Part shown: positions 26,042 to 33,667 of the stretch, in pieces
Layout: each line of letters starts with the position of its first letter
How positions within the stretch are numbered: the first letter of the stretch is position 1
Source: CAVQZA01 sp963718355
GTDB lineage: Bacteria > Actinomycetota > Thermoleophilia > Gaiellales > Gaiellaceae
DNA length: 64,000 bases
Assembly: GCA_963718355.1 (NCBI GenBank)
Contig: CAVQZA010000001.1
Coordinates: 1 to 64,000, forward strand
Direction: 5' to 3'
Notes under the pieces: model-generated
Database searches by the model: none
What the model saw: the letters and a program-made list of their open reading frames with translations, nothing else
Told to the model about the DNA's origin: nothing
Made by a program: the position numbers and the translations under genes

Positions 26042-26592
26042 AGCGGCGCGTCGAACATCGCGAACCACTTCGAGAGGTCGGGCTCGATCGGCAGCTCCGG
26101 CTCGAGCTTCGCCTTCAGCTCCAGCTCCTCTGCGTTGTCGCGCTCCTGCCCGCCACTCGGCACGAACGGCCAGAACGCACCGCCCTTGTATCCGTAGACC
26201 CAGTAGACAGGATGCTGGTAGCCCTTGAAGCGGAACAGCGCCGCGAGCAGCCTGTCGCCGAAGCCCTGCTGGTCGAGCTCAGAGGCGAGCAGGTGGATGC
26301 TCGCGACGGCATCCTCGAGCTGCGGATCGTCGACGATCACCCACTCGTAGCCGAAGGTGTCGGTCTCGCGCGTGATTTTCGAGCCCGAGTCGTGGGCGAC
26401 CGAGTCGAGCAACTCGTCGGCCGCCTTCACCACGTCGTCGAACGCGCTCGCAGAGAGCGGCTTGAAGACGAGCGCGCCCTTGCCGGCATAGTCGAGCCCG
26501 AGCTCGACCTGCAGCGTCACCGCCGCGGTCGTGAGCGCAAACAGGCGCTCGTCGGCCGGCTGCTTCAGCTTCGTCTTGCCGAAGATCCCCAA
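26038..26592 (-). CDS. pspAB: PspA-associated protein PspAB
   Basis: A 184-residue cytoplasmic protein matching PspAB, the second PspA partner of actinobacteria. It starts MGIFGKTKLKQP and has LFALTTAAVTLQ, LVFKPLSASAFDD, ELDQQGFGDRLLAALF and VYWVYGYKGGAFWPF. It follows htpX with a single base between the htpX stop and its ATG, so the two are co-transcribed. Its biochemical role is not established; linkage to PspA and HtpX points to membrane-protein quality control. It ends in the CTAG shared with the sulfotransferase remnant. Confidence 0.85.
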   Translation of the reverse strand: MGIFGKTKLKQPADERLFALTTAAVTLQVELGLDYAGKGALVFKPLSASAFDDVVKAADELLDSVAHDSGSKITRETDTFGYEWVIVDDPQLEDAVASIHLLASELDQQGFGDRLLAALFRFKGYQHPVYWVYGYKGGAFWPFVPSGGQERDNAEELELKAKLEPELPIEPDLSKWFAMFDAPL

Positions 26593-26593
26593 G

Positions 26594-27523
26594 CTACGAG
26601 ACCGGGCGGCCCATCTCGCGGGCGATCGCGGCGAGCTTCTCGAGGCGCTGCTCGAGCGGCGGATGATCCATGAACAGCACCGCCGTCTTCTGCCGGACGC
26701 TCGTCGGGATGATGAAGAACGCGTTCATCGCAGCCACGTCGCGCAGATCCTGCTGAGGGATCACGGCGATCTGGCCCGTGATCTTCTGCAGCGCGCTCAT
26801 CAGGTGCTCGGGCGCGCCGGTGATCAGCGCCGAGCCACGATCGGCCGCGAACTCGCGGTAGCGCGAGAGTGTCCGGATCAGCACCCAGCTGATCGCGTAG
26901 ACGACGATCGAGATCACGAGCACGGCGAGCCAGATCGGAATGCCGTTGTTGTTGTCGTTGTTCGAGCGATTGCTGCCGAAGCCGCCGCCGAACATCCCTG
27001 CGTACAGGCCGAAGCGGGTCAGGAGCCCGGCGAGCATCGCGAAGAAGCTGGCGAGGGTCATCACGAGCACGTCGCGGTTGGCGACATGCGACAGCTCGTG
27101 GGCCAGCACGCCTTCGATCTCCTCCGGCTCGAGCCGGCGCATCAGCCCGCTCGTGACCGCGACCGCGGCGTGCTTCGGGTTACGGCCCGTCGCGAAGGCG
27201 TTCGGCATGTCGGTGTCGATCATGGCGACCTTGGGCTTGGGCAGATCGGCCATCGCGCAGAGGCGCTCGACCATCGCGTGCAGCTCCGGCTGCTCCTCGG
27301 GGGTCACGATCTTCGCGCCGGAAGCGGCGAGAGCGAGCTTGTCCGAGGTGAAGTACTGGAAGAACGCGAGCCCGACGACGATCAGGATCATCGGCACGAG
27401 GGCCACGTTCAGGACGTTGAACAGGACAACGGCGAAGACGACGTAGAGCAGTCCGAGCAGGAACGTGGTGAAGACCATCCTGCTCGTGAGCCCGGCATCC
27501 CGACCGTAGTTCCGACGTTTCAT
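26594..27523 (-). CDS. htpX: Zinc metalloprotease HtpX
   Basis: A 309-residue inner-membrane M48 protease that degrades misfolded membrane proteins under heat or envelope stress. Two N-terminal helices (about 15-57) are followed by the HELSH zinc motif (142-146), then two more helices separated by an Asn-rich loop (SNRSNNDNNNG). The third zinc ligand is in REFAADR. GGAGG from the palindrome at 27534-27547 lies about 10 nt before the ATG. It is first in a two-gene operon with pspAB. Confidence 0.95.
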   Translation of the reverse strand: MKRRNYGRDAGLTSRMVFTTFLLGLLYVVFAVVLFNVLNVALVPMILIVVGLAFFQYFTSDKLALAASGAKIVTPEEQPELHAMVERLCAMADLPKPKVAMIDTDMPNAFATGRNPKHAAVAVTSGLMRRLEPEEIEGVLAHELSHVANRDVLVMTLASFFAMLAGLLTRFGLYAGMFGGGFGSNRSNNDNNNGIPIWLAVLVISIVVYAISWVLIRTLSRYREFAADRGSALITGAPEHLMSALQKITGQIAVIPQQDLRDVAAMNAFFIIPTSVRQKTAVLFMDHPPLEQRLEKLAAIAREMGRPVS

Positions 27524-27539
27524 CGAGAATCAAGCCTCC

Positions 27540-28892
27540 TTGGAGGCGTCGAGGGTCAGAGTCATCGTAGCTAGCGCGGCTGTGAGTGCCGCGCTGGTGG
27601 CGGCGCCTGCGGCCGTTGCCGGCGTGCACGTCGTCGTGGATCCCTGGTCGCACGGCGGGGCGCTCGGTCTGCTCGTGCCCGGGCACGGGGTCACGGTGAC
27701 GCGCGCGGGGGCGCTCGCGGAGCTGGCGAAGCAGCGGCCGCCCGCCGGCGTGGACGTCTACGTCGCGCTGCCGCCGCCGGGGAGAAGTCACAACGTGCGC
27801 CGCTATCCGATCGCGGTCGTCGGGCCCGGGTTCTCCGGATTGCTCACGTCGAGCGCGACGCGGATCCCCGGGCTCGTCTCGATCGCCGACCTCGACCAGA
27901 TTTCGTCGCGGCCCGACTCCGACCCGCGTGCGACGCTCGAGCGGCTCGATCGCCGGCTCCGGCAGGCGCACGACGCGCGAAACGGCGCGATCCTCGTGGT
28001 GATGTTCTCGGCGCTCGTCCTCGCGGGGCTGGCGCTGCTGCTGCGCTCCGCGTGGCTCGCGCGCGCCGGCGTGCTCTCGATCCCCGCAGCGCTCTCGGCA
28101 GGGCTGCTGATCGCTGCGCTCGGCGGCTCGCGACCCGCCTGGACGCTCACCGCGCTGGCGCTGCTCACCCTCGGCGGCGCGCTCGCGTTCTCGCGACTGC
28201 CGCTGCCGGCGGTGGTGGCCGTCTTCCTTGCGGTGTTCCTCGTGGTGCTCGCTGCCTGGCCGGAGACGAACGCGCTCTCCATCGTCGGCCCGCACCCGGA
28301 CGGCGGCGGGCGCTTCTACGGGATCACGAACGAGGTCGAGACGCTGCTGCTGGCGCCGATCCTCGTCGCGGCGACTGCCTGGTTCTGGCCGATCGCCGTA
28401 CTCGCGCTCGCCAACGTCGCCTGGAGCAAGGCAGGCGCCGACGGCGGCGGGATCCTGGTCTTCGCAGTCGGGCTCGGCACGCTGCGGCTCGGCGGAACAA
28501 GGATCACGGTGCGTACCGTCGCGATCGTGCTGATCGGCGCCGTTGCCGTCGGTCTCGCGCTCGTCGGGCTCGATGCGGCCCTCGGCGGCTCGAGCCACGT
28601 CGACCACGCGGTCGGCGGCGGGCCGGTGCACCTCACCCACGTGTTCGGCCACCGCCTGCGGATCTCCTGGGACGGCATCGTTGCGACGTGGTATTCGGCG
28701 CTGATCGCGGGGCTCACGGGTGCGGCGTGCGTGATGTTCGCATTGCTGCGCCCGCGCGTGGCGGCGCTCGATGCGCTGCTCGTGGCGCTGGCCGTCTCGC
28801 TGCTCGTGAACGACACCGGCGCGGACGTGCTCGGCTACGGCGCGCTTTGCTGCGCCGTCGTCTGGACGTGGGGTAAACTCGCGCAGCAATGA
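27540..28892 (+). CDS. Polytopic membrane protein of unknown function
   Basis: About 450 residues from a TTG at 27540; GTG 27582 (436 residues) is an alternative and neither has a clear ribosome site. An N-terminal signal-like helix is followed by an exported domain of about 110 residues (VVDPWSHGGALGLL, VYVALPPPG). About nine hydrophobic segments follow. A conserved-looking loop reads GGGRFYGITNEVETLL, reminiscent of RFYGIGNE-type membrane proteins I have seen in actinobacteria, whose function I do not know. Its stop overlaps the ATG of the cytochrome c gene (ATGA), so the two probably act together or share a transcript. Confidence 0.75.
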   Translation: MEASRVRVIVASAAVSAALVAAPAAVAGVHVVVDPWSHGGALGLLVPGHGVTVTRAGALAELAKQRPPAGVDVYVALPPPGRSHNVRRYPIAVVGPGFSGLLTSSATRIPGLVSIADLDQISSRPDSDPRATLERLDRRLRQAHDARNGAILVVMFSALVLAGLALLLRSAWLARAGVLSIPAALSAGLLIAALGGSRPAWTLTALALLTLGGALAFSRLPLPAVVAVFLAVFLVVLAAWPETNALSIVGPHPDGGGRFYGITNEVETLLLAPILVAATAWFWPIAVLALANVAWSKAGADGGGILVFAVGLGTLRLGGTRITVRTVAIVLIGAVAVGLALVGLDAALGGSSHVDHAVGGGPVHLTHVFGHRLRISWDGIVATWYSALIAGLTGAACVMFALLRPRVAALDALLVALAVSLLVNDTGADVLGYGALCCAVVWTWGKLAQQ

Positions 28893-29275
28893 AGCGTCTC
28901 GGCCTCCTTCTCGCCCTGCCGCTTCTGCTCCTCGCCGCGGGCTGCGGCTTCGAGGGAACGGTGAGCGCGACGCCGCAGACGATCGTCGGCACGGTCGCCG
29001 CGCCGCCCGTTCAGCCCGTCACGAACCTCAAGGGCGACCCGGTCGCAGGCAAGAAGGTCTTCGCGAGCGCCGGCTGCGCGAGCTGCCACACGCTGAAGGA
29101 CGCGAACGCCACCGGCACGATCGGCCCGAACCTCGACCAGGCGAAACCGCCCCTCGCCAAGGCGCTTCTGCGCGTCACGTACGGAAAGTCGCCGATGCCG
29201 TCGTTCAAGGGCACGCTCACGCCGCAGCAGATCGCCGACGTGGCCGCCTACGTCGTCCAGGCGACCTCCGGCTGA
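28889..29275 (+). CDS. Lipoprotein c-type cytochrome
   Basis: A 128-residue monoheme cytochrome. A lipoprotein signal peptide ends in LLAAGC (lipobox, Cys19), so the protein is anchored by lipid outside the membrane. The heme motif CASCH follows KKVFASAG, and MPSFKG supplies the distal methionine. The arrangement resembles the cytochrome c6/c551 class of small electron shuttles. It is coupled to the preceding membrane protein gene through ATGA, and its own TGA is embedded in a CTGA discussed for the next gene. Confidence 0.9.
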   Translation: MKRLGLLLALPLLLLAAGCGFEGTVSATPQTIVGTVAAPPVQPVTNLKGDPVAGKKVFASAGCASCHTLKDANATGTIGPNLDQAKPPLAKALLRVTYGKSPMPSFKGTLTPQQIADVAAYVVQATSG

Positions 29276-30099
29276 TCCTTCCCGACGACTTCCCGCGCAC
29301 GGTCAGGGCATTCGCTTCCGACCTCGACCGCACCCTGATCGGTCAGGACGCGGTGCTGCGGCCGCGCACGATCGCGGCGATTCAGGCGGCGCGTGAGCGC
29401 GGGATCCACGTGATCGTCGTCACCGGGCGGATGTTTCGCTCGGTGCGGCCCTACGTCGTGGCGGCCGGGATCGACGAGCCGGTGATCTGCTACCAGGGCG
29501 CCGTCGTCGCCGAGCCGGGCAGCGGCAAGTTCCTGCTCCACCGCCCGATCGACCTCGAGCTTGCGCGCGAGACGATTGCCGCCGTCGAGGAGGCGGGGTT
29601 CGGGCTCAATTGCTACGTCGACGACAACCTCTACGTGGCCGAGATCACGGACTGGGCGCGCGCATACGCCGATTTCCAGAATCTGCCGGTCGAGGCGGTC
29701 GGTGAGCTACGGAGCTGGCTCACGGAGCCGCCGACGAAGCTCGTCGCGGTGGGAGATCCCGACGAGCTCGACGTGCTTCAGGTCGAGCTGCGGGCGCGCT
29801 TCGGCGAGCGGCTGTTCATCTCGAAGTCGCTGCCGTACTTCCTCGAGTTCGCGAGCCCGGAGGTCTCGAAGGGCTCCGGGTTGGCATTTCTGGCCGAGCG
29901 ACTGGGTTTCACCGCCGCGGAGACCGTCGCGATCGGCGACGGCGAGAACGACCGCGAGCTGCTGGACTGGGCCGGTTACGCAGTATGCGTCGAGGAGTCG
30001 CACCCGTCGCTCTTCGAGCGCGCGGACCTCGTGATCCCCGGCCCGGAGGCGGACGGGGTCGCAGATCTGATCGAGAGCTACCTAGACTTGACCGCGTGA
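29272..30099 (+). CDS. HAD superfamily Cof-type phosphatase, probable CTG start
   Basis: A 275-residue HAD hydrolase (Cof/YidA type). Motif I, SDLDRTL (two catalytic Asp), is encoded at about 29311-29331, before the first canonical start in this frame (GTG 29353). There is no ATG, GTG or TTG in frame for several hundred bases upstream. The best start is CTG 29272, which overlaps the cytochrome stop as CTGA, mirroring the GTGA/ATGA junctions elsewhere. The protein would then begin LILPDDFPRTVRAFA. Later motifs are VVTGR (motif II), a Lys (FISKSL region), and IGDGENDREL (motif IV). Its substrate is a phosphorylated metabolite, not defined. It is coupled to serS. Confidence 0.85.
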   Translation: MILPDDFPRTVRAFASDLDRTLIGQDAVLRPRTIAAIQAARERGIHVIVVTGRMFRSVRPYVVAAGIDEPVICYQGAVVAEPGSGKFLLHRPIDLELARETIAAVEEAGFGLNCYVDDNLYVAEITDWARAYADFQNLPVEAVGELRSWLTEPPTKLVAVGDPDELDVLQVELRARFGERLFISKSLPYFLEFASPEVSKGSGLAFLAERLGFTAAETVAIGDGENDRELLDWAGYAVCVEESHPSLFERADLVIPGPEADGVADLIESYLDLTA

Positions 30100-31295
30100 T
30101 CGACCTCAAGGCGGCCCGCAACGACCCCGACGGCTTCCGCGCTGCGCTCGCGCGCAAGGGCGCCGCGGAGGCATTCGATGCGCTGCTCGCGGCGGACGAG
30201 CGCTGGCGCGCGCTCGTGCCCGGGATCGACGACCTGCGGAGCCGCCAGAAGCTGAAGGGAAAGCCGACGCCGGAGCAGCTCACCGAGCTTGCGGCGCTGA
30301 AGGACGAGCTCAAGGCCGCGGAGGAGGAGCTCGCCGCCGCCGAGGCTGCCCGCGACGAGGCGCTCGCACGCGTTCCGAACCCGCCCGATCCTTCCGCGCC
30401 GGACGGGACGACCGACGAGGATGCCGTGGAGATCGGCCGGTGGGGCGAGATCCCGCAGCTCGTGGAGCCGAAGGAGCACACCGAGATCGGCCGCTTCGAG
30501 ATGGAGCGGGCGGCACGGCTGTCGGGCTCGCGCTTCGGCTACATGCTCGGCGACACCGCACTGCTCGCCTTCGCGCTCTACCGTTTCGCGCTAGACCGGC
30601 TTGTGCAGGCGGGTTTCACGCCGATGTTGCCGCCCGTGCTCGTTCGCGAGGAGGCGATGTACGGCACGGGCTTCTTCCCCACCGAGCGCTCGAACATCTA
30701 TGCGCTCCAGGACGACGACCTGTATCTGACGGGCACGTCCGAAGTGGCCCTGGCCGGGCTGCACATGGGCGAGATCCTCGAGGAGAGCGATTTGCCGCTG
30801 CGCTACGCCGCGTTCTCGACCTGTTTCCGCCGCGAGGCGGGCGCCGCGGGCAAGGACACGCGCGGGATGTTCCGCGTGCACCAGTTCAACAAGGTGGAGA
30901 TGTTCGCGTTCGTGAAGCCGGAGGACTCGCCGGCCGAGCACGAGCGGATGCTCGGGATCGAGGAGGAGCTCGTCCAGGCGCTCGGGCTGCCCTACCGCGT
31001 GGTGAACGTCGCCGCGGGCGATCTCGGCGACCCAGCCGTGAAGAAGTACGACATCGAGGCGTGGTTCCCGTCGCAGGAGCGCTATCGCGAGATCACGTCC
31101 TGTTCGAACACGACGGATTTCCAGGCGCGGCGGCTCGGGATCCGCTACCGCGGCGAGCGAGGGCTCGAGACCGTGCACACGCTCAACGGCACTGCGGTGA
31201 CGGATCGCGCAACGCTCGCTATCCTCGAGAACTACCAGGGCGAGGTGCCCGAAGTCCTGCTCCAGTACGGCGCACCAACCCGAATCGCGCCGTAG
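30096..31295 (+). CDS. serS: Seryl-tRNA synthetase
   Basis: A 399-residue class II aminoacyl-tRNA synthetase. The N-terminal antiparallel coiled-coil arm (residues 30-100, rich in Glu/Ala/Lys) binds the long variable arm of tRNA-Ser. Motif 2 reads CFRREAGAAGKDTRGM, and motif 3 lies in LNGTAVTDRATLAILEN. The GTG start overlaps the stop of the HAD gene (GTGA). It is slightly shorter than the usual roughly 420-430, mostly in the coiled coil. It converges with the RTX-repeat gene after a structured 78-bp gap. Confidence 0.95.
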   Translation: MIDLKAARNDPDGFRAALARKGAAEAFDALLAADERWRALVPGIDDLRSRQKLKGKPTPEQLTELAALKDELKAAEEELAAAEAARDEALARVPNPPDPSAPDGTTDEDAVEIGRWGEIPQLVEPKEHTEIGRFEMERAARLSGSRFGYMLGDTALLAFALYRFALDRLVQAGFTPMLPPVLVREEAMYGTGFFPTERSNIYALQDDDLYLTGTSEVALAGLHMGEILEESDLPLRYAAFSTCFRREAGAAGKDTRGMFRVHQFNKVEMFAFVKPEDSPAEHERMLGIEEELVQALGLPYRVVNVAAGDLGDPAVKKYDIEAWFPSQERYREITSCSNTTDFQARRLGIRYRGERGLETVHTLNGTAVTDRATLAILENYQGEVPEVLLQYGAPTRIAP

Positions 31296-31299
31296 CCCC

Positions 31300-31363
31300 A
31301 CCAAACAGACGTGTCCGTTCGACACATGTCCCGGTGCCTGACCCCGGGTCCCGTTCGTTTGGT
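31300..31363. terminator. Multi-armed palindromic structure between serS and the RTX gene
   Basis: The outer arms ACCAAAC (31300-31306) and GTTTGGT (31357-31363) enclose two smaller hairpins, GTGTC-cgttc-GACAC and GACCC-GGGTC. Placed between convergent genes, it could end transcription from both sides. Its branched form is unlike a simple intrinsic terminator. Confidence 0.45.
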
Positions 31364-31373
31364 CCTGGTCCGG

Positions 31374-31982
31374 TTAGCCGGCTACTTCGACTGACTTGAC
31401 CTTGTCCAGGGTGTGGTCCCACCAGCCGTCGTCGGTGCCCGGGCCGCCGTCGACTCGGTCGGGATGCCCGTCGTAGGCCCAGATCTTGTCGTTTCCGGGG
31501 CCGCCGAGGATCACGTCGGTTCCGGCCGCGCCCTCGAGCTTGTCGTCGCCCGGGCCGCCTTCGATCAGGTCGTTGCCGCTGCCGCCGGAGAGCGTGTCGT
31601 TGCCGTCACCGCCGATCAGCACGTCGTTGCCGCCGTTGCCGAGGATCGTGTCGTTGCCGCCGAGCCCACAGATCACGTCAGGACCCTCGGTGCCGTACAG
31701 GAAATCGGCGCCCGGAGTGCCCGTGATCGTGCACGCGGAGGCGTTCGCCGTGCCGCCCTGCAGCGCCACCACGCACGCCGCCGCAGCGGCGACGTGAAGC
31801 GAGGCGATGAACCACCTGCCGGGGGAAGAGTGAACCGTCCGACCCGTGCCAAGGTGGAACTGGCGTCGGACGAGGGCACACGGATACCGACGCGAAAGGA
31901 CGACGATGGCTGCGGCAGAGCTCAGGCGCAAACTGCGGAACTTCCCCACGGCTTCCCTCCACCTGCGACTCGCGACCCTCAC
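31374..31982 (-). CDS. Secreted protein with RTX (hemolysin-type) calcium-binding repeats
   Basis: Up to 202 residues from GTG 31982; GTG 31949 and a TTG near 31931 are other possible starts. A hydrophobic export segment (WFIASLHVAAAAACVVAL) ends in ANASA, after which mature ACTITGTPGADF begins. About six nonapeptide repeats of the GGxGxD type follow (GGNDTILGN, GGNDVLIGG, GDGNDTLSGG, GSGNDLIEGG, GPGDDKLEG). Such repeats fold into a calcium-bound beta roll outside the cell. A tryptophan-rich end (DDGWWDHTLDKV) closes the protein. The role is probably structural or adhesive. The 5' end lies 3 bp after the DUF192 gene stop. Confidence 0.8.
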   Translation of the reverse strand: MRVASRRWREAVGKFRSLRLSSAAAIVVLSRRYPCALVRRQFHLGTGRTVHSSPGRWFIASLHVAAAAACVVALQGGTANASACTITGTPGADFLYGTEGPDVICGLGGNDTILGNGGNDVLIGGDGNDTLSGGSGNDLIEGGPGDDKLEGAAGTDVILGGPGNDKIWAYDGHPDRVDGGPGTDDGWWDHTLDKVKSVEVAG

Positions 31983-31985
31983 CTC

Positions 31986-32336
31986 CTAGGTCGCGGCGCG
32001 CAGCGCCGTTCCAGGCGAGAGCCCGCGTCGTGCCGCCTCCCCAGCGGGGAGCTCCAGCACGGCGCGGGCCCTCAGGCGAATGGACGCCCGCCACGGGCGC
32101 ACATCGGCTGCCACCTTCACCACCACCTGGTCGGAATCGAGAAAGACGGCATCGATCGGAAACCGCATGAACGCGGTGTGAATCGACGAGGCCCGCTCCA
32201 GCAACAGCCCCTCCCCTTGCTCGAGGCTGCTGCGGCCGAGCAGGCCGCGCATCTTCGCAAGCGAGGAGCGAGCCACCACACAGCGCTCGCACACGAGCCT
32301 GCCGTCCACGTGCTGTAGCCGGACCTCCACGCTCAC
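31986..32336 (-). CDS. DUF192 family protein
   Basis: A 116-residue protein matching DUF192 (MRGLLGRSSLEQGEGLLL, HTAFMRFPIDAVFLD, ARAVLELPAGEAARRG). Many family members have a signal peptide; this one does not. In my knowledge DUF192 genes often sit near Tad pilus genes in actinobacteria, as here. The biochemical function is unknown. GTG 32336 is the start. The 425-bp gap to the Flp operon is upstream. Confidence 0.8.
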   Translation of the reverse strand: MSVEVRLQHVDGRLVCERCVVARSSLAKMRGLLGRSSLEQGEGLLLERASSIHTAFMRFPIDAVFLDSDQVVVKVAADVRPWRASIRLRARAVLELPAGEAARRGLSPGTALRAAT

Positions 32337-32761
32337 CAGCCGAGCACGATCCGCGGGCCGAATACGTACTCGATCAGCCTGCGACGTCTGCTGCGTCCCC
32401 TCTTCGGCATCCCGGTCGATCCTTTCCCTCTGAGCGCCGGGGCCGCAAACAACGACGCGAATTGCAGTGATTCCTTATCGCCTGAGTCCCTCGTTCGCCT
32501 CTCCCCCCAAATGGTGAACCGATCTTCGAATCATCAGAACGAGGGATTGGTTGGAACGCAGATCGAACGATGATTGGCCCACACGAATACCCGAAGGCGT
32601 TGCGGCCGCCGAGGATGTAGTTGGAGGGGAACTGAGAGGGGCCGCATTGATCGCTTTCGCGAGAGATTCGGAAATCTCGCTCGGAATACCAGCCTCCAAA
32701 GGCGTTCTCGGAGATCGCGACGCTTTCAGAGCCCGCTAGTCGTGGGAGGAGGTGAGCTCTA
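32337..32761. other. Long intergenic region before the Flp/Tad operon
   Basis: This 425-bp stretch is less GC-rich than its surroundings and contains no convincing gene. It includes an inverted repeat GAGATT-CGGA-AATCTC at 32663-32678, about 85 bp before the first pilin start. It must carry the promoter of the Tad operon and probably that of the DUF192 gene. I could not assign -35/-10 boxes with confidence. Confidence 0.5.
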
Positions 32762-32941
32762 GTGACGTTTTCCGAGTGGTTCGACTTTGCGCGCGACATG
32801 TGGCGCAAGCAGGAGGGGCAGACGATGGCCGAGTACGGCGTCGTTCTGGCCGTGATCACGATCGGCGCCGTCGGCGTCTTCACCCTGCTGTCTGGCGGGA
32901 TCTCGAAGTCCATCGGCAAGGTAACCGCGCTCCTGCCGTAG
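32762..32941 (+). CDS. Flp-family type IVb prepilin 1
   Basis: A 59-residue prepilin. The leader (VTFSEWFDFARDMWRKQEG) ends with a glycine, and the mature protein begins QTMAEYGV, with Glu at +5 and Tyr at +6. This is the signature cleaved by a TadV/CpaA prepilin peptidase. A hydrophobic helix and a short polar tail (SKSIGKVTALLP) follow. GTG 32762 has AGGAGG 9 nt upstream. It is the first gene of the operon and expected to be the most abundant product. The peptidase gene is not in the window. Confidence 0.92.
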   Translation: MTFSEWFDFARDMWRKQEGQTMAEYGVVLAVITIGAVGVFTLLSGGISKSIGKVTALLP

Positions 32942-32975
32942 GCACGTACTGATGAGGGAGGAAGGGAAGGAAGCA

Positions 32976-33161
32976 ATGATGCTCAGTTTCTCCGAGGTGG
33001 CAGAGCTCCTTCGCGCGATCCGCAGGCGCGAAGAGGGACAGACGATGGCCGAGTACGGGGTCACGCTCGCAGTGATCTGTGTCGCGACGGTCGCTGTCTT
33101 CGCGACGCTCTCGGGTGGCATCACGCACACGATCAACAAGGTGGTCGGCCTGCTTCCGTAG
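32976..33161 (+). CDS. Flp-family type IVb prepilin 2
   Basis: A 61-residue prepilin closely related to the first (shared EGQTMAEYGV, SGGI, LLP end), so it arose by duplication. Purine-rich GGAAGGAAG precedes adjacent ATGs at 32976 and 32979; either may be used. The mature protein again begins QTMAEYG. An ATG at 32952 would lie before the ribosome site and is unlikely. A strong stem-loop follows the stop. Confidence 0.9.
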   Translation: MMLSFSEVAELLRAIRRREEGQTMAEYGVTLAVICVATVAVFATLSGGITHTINKVVGLLP

Positions 33162-33171
33162 CAGTCCGCGC

Positions 33172-33204
33172 ACGAGGTGGGCCCGCCGCCCGGGCCCACC
33201 TCGT
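33172..33204 (+). terminator. 14-bp perfect stem-loop after the pilin genes
   Basis: The arms ACGAGGTGGGCCCG (33172-33185) and its exact complement (33191-33204) enclose the loop CCGCC. There is no T-tract. Its place between the pilins and tadE suggests partial termination, or 3' protection of a pilin mRNA, giving more pilin than machinery. Confidence 0.7.
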
Positions 33205-33229
33205 CACCGACAAGGGGGAGTTGAGGGGA

Positions 33230-33622
33230 ATGAGGAAGCGATTCGAGGTCAGGAGTGAACGGGGCCAGACGATGGCCGAGTTCGCGATCGTCCTACCCGT
33301 CTTGATGCTTGTCGTCTTCGCAGTGATCCAGTTCGGGATCCTGTTCAACAATTTTGTCGCGCTCACCGACGCAGTTCGCGCCGGCGCGAGAACTGGCGCC
33401 GTCTCGAGGACGGCCGCCGACCCGGTCGGCGCCACCGTCGCACGTGTCCAGTCGGCGACCGGCGACCTCGACCAGACGAAGCTCGGCATCACCGTCACAT
33501 CCGGCTGGCATTCAGGCGACGACGTGACGGTGTCGGCGACGTATCCGTACTCGATCAACCTCTTCGGGTTGGTCGTTCAGGCGGGAAGTCTGAAGTCCAG
33601 CACGACCGAACGCGTCGAATAG
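33230..33622 (+). CDS. TadE-like pseudopilin
   Basis: A 130-residue TadE family protein. Its N terminus ERGQTMAEFAIVLPVLML is prepilin-like: the Gly before QTMAEF could be cleaved by the same peptidase. It is followed by one transmembrane helix and an exported domain of about 90 residues (FNNFVALTDAVRAGART). I chose ATG 33230, preceded by GAGGGG; a TTG three codons earlier lies inside that ribosome site. TadE proteins are minor pilus components. Confidence 0.88.
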   Translation: MRKRFEVRSERGQTMAEFAIVLPVLMLVVFAVIQFGILFNNFVALTDAVRAGARTGAVSRTAADPVGATVARVQSATGDLDQTKLGITVTSGWHSGDDVTVSATYPYSINLFGLVVQAGSLKSSTTERVE

Positions 33623-33667
33623 CAAACCACTTCAACGAACGAATCAAAACCGAGGGAGAACAGAACG

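Noticed and set aside
29353..30099. HAD phosphatase starting at GTG 29353
   Set aside because: This start would remove the DxD motif needed for catalysis, while the codons just upstream encode it in frame.
31480..31680. Tandem DNA repeat or CRISPR-like array
   Set aside because: The periodicity comes from the RTX nonapeptide repeats; units are not identical and there are no spacers. No CRISPR array was found anywhere.
32571..32762. Small plus-strand frames before the Flp prepilin
   Set aside because: Arginine-rich or without a ribosome site, and they lie in the promoter region; no family similarity.
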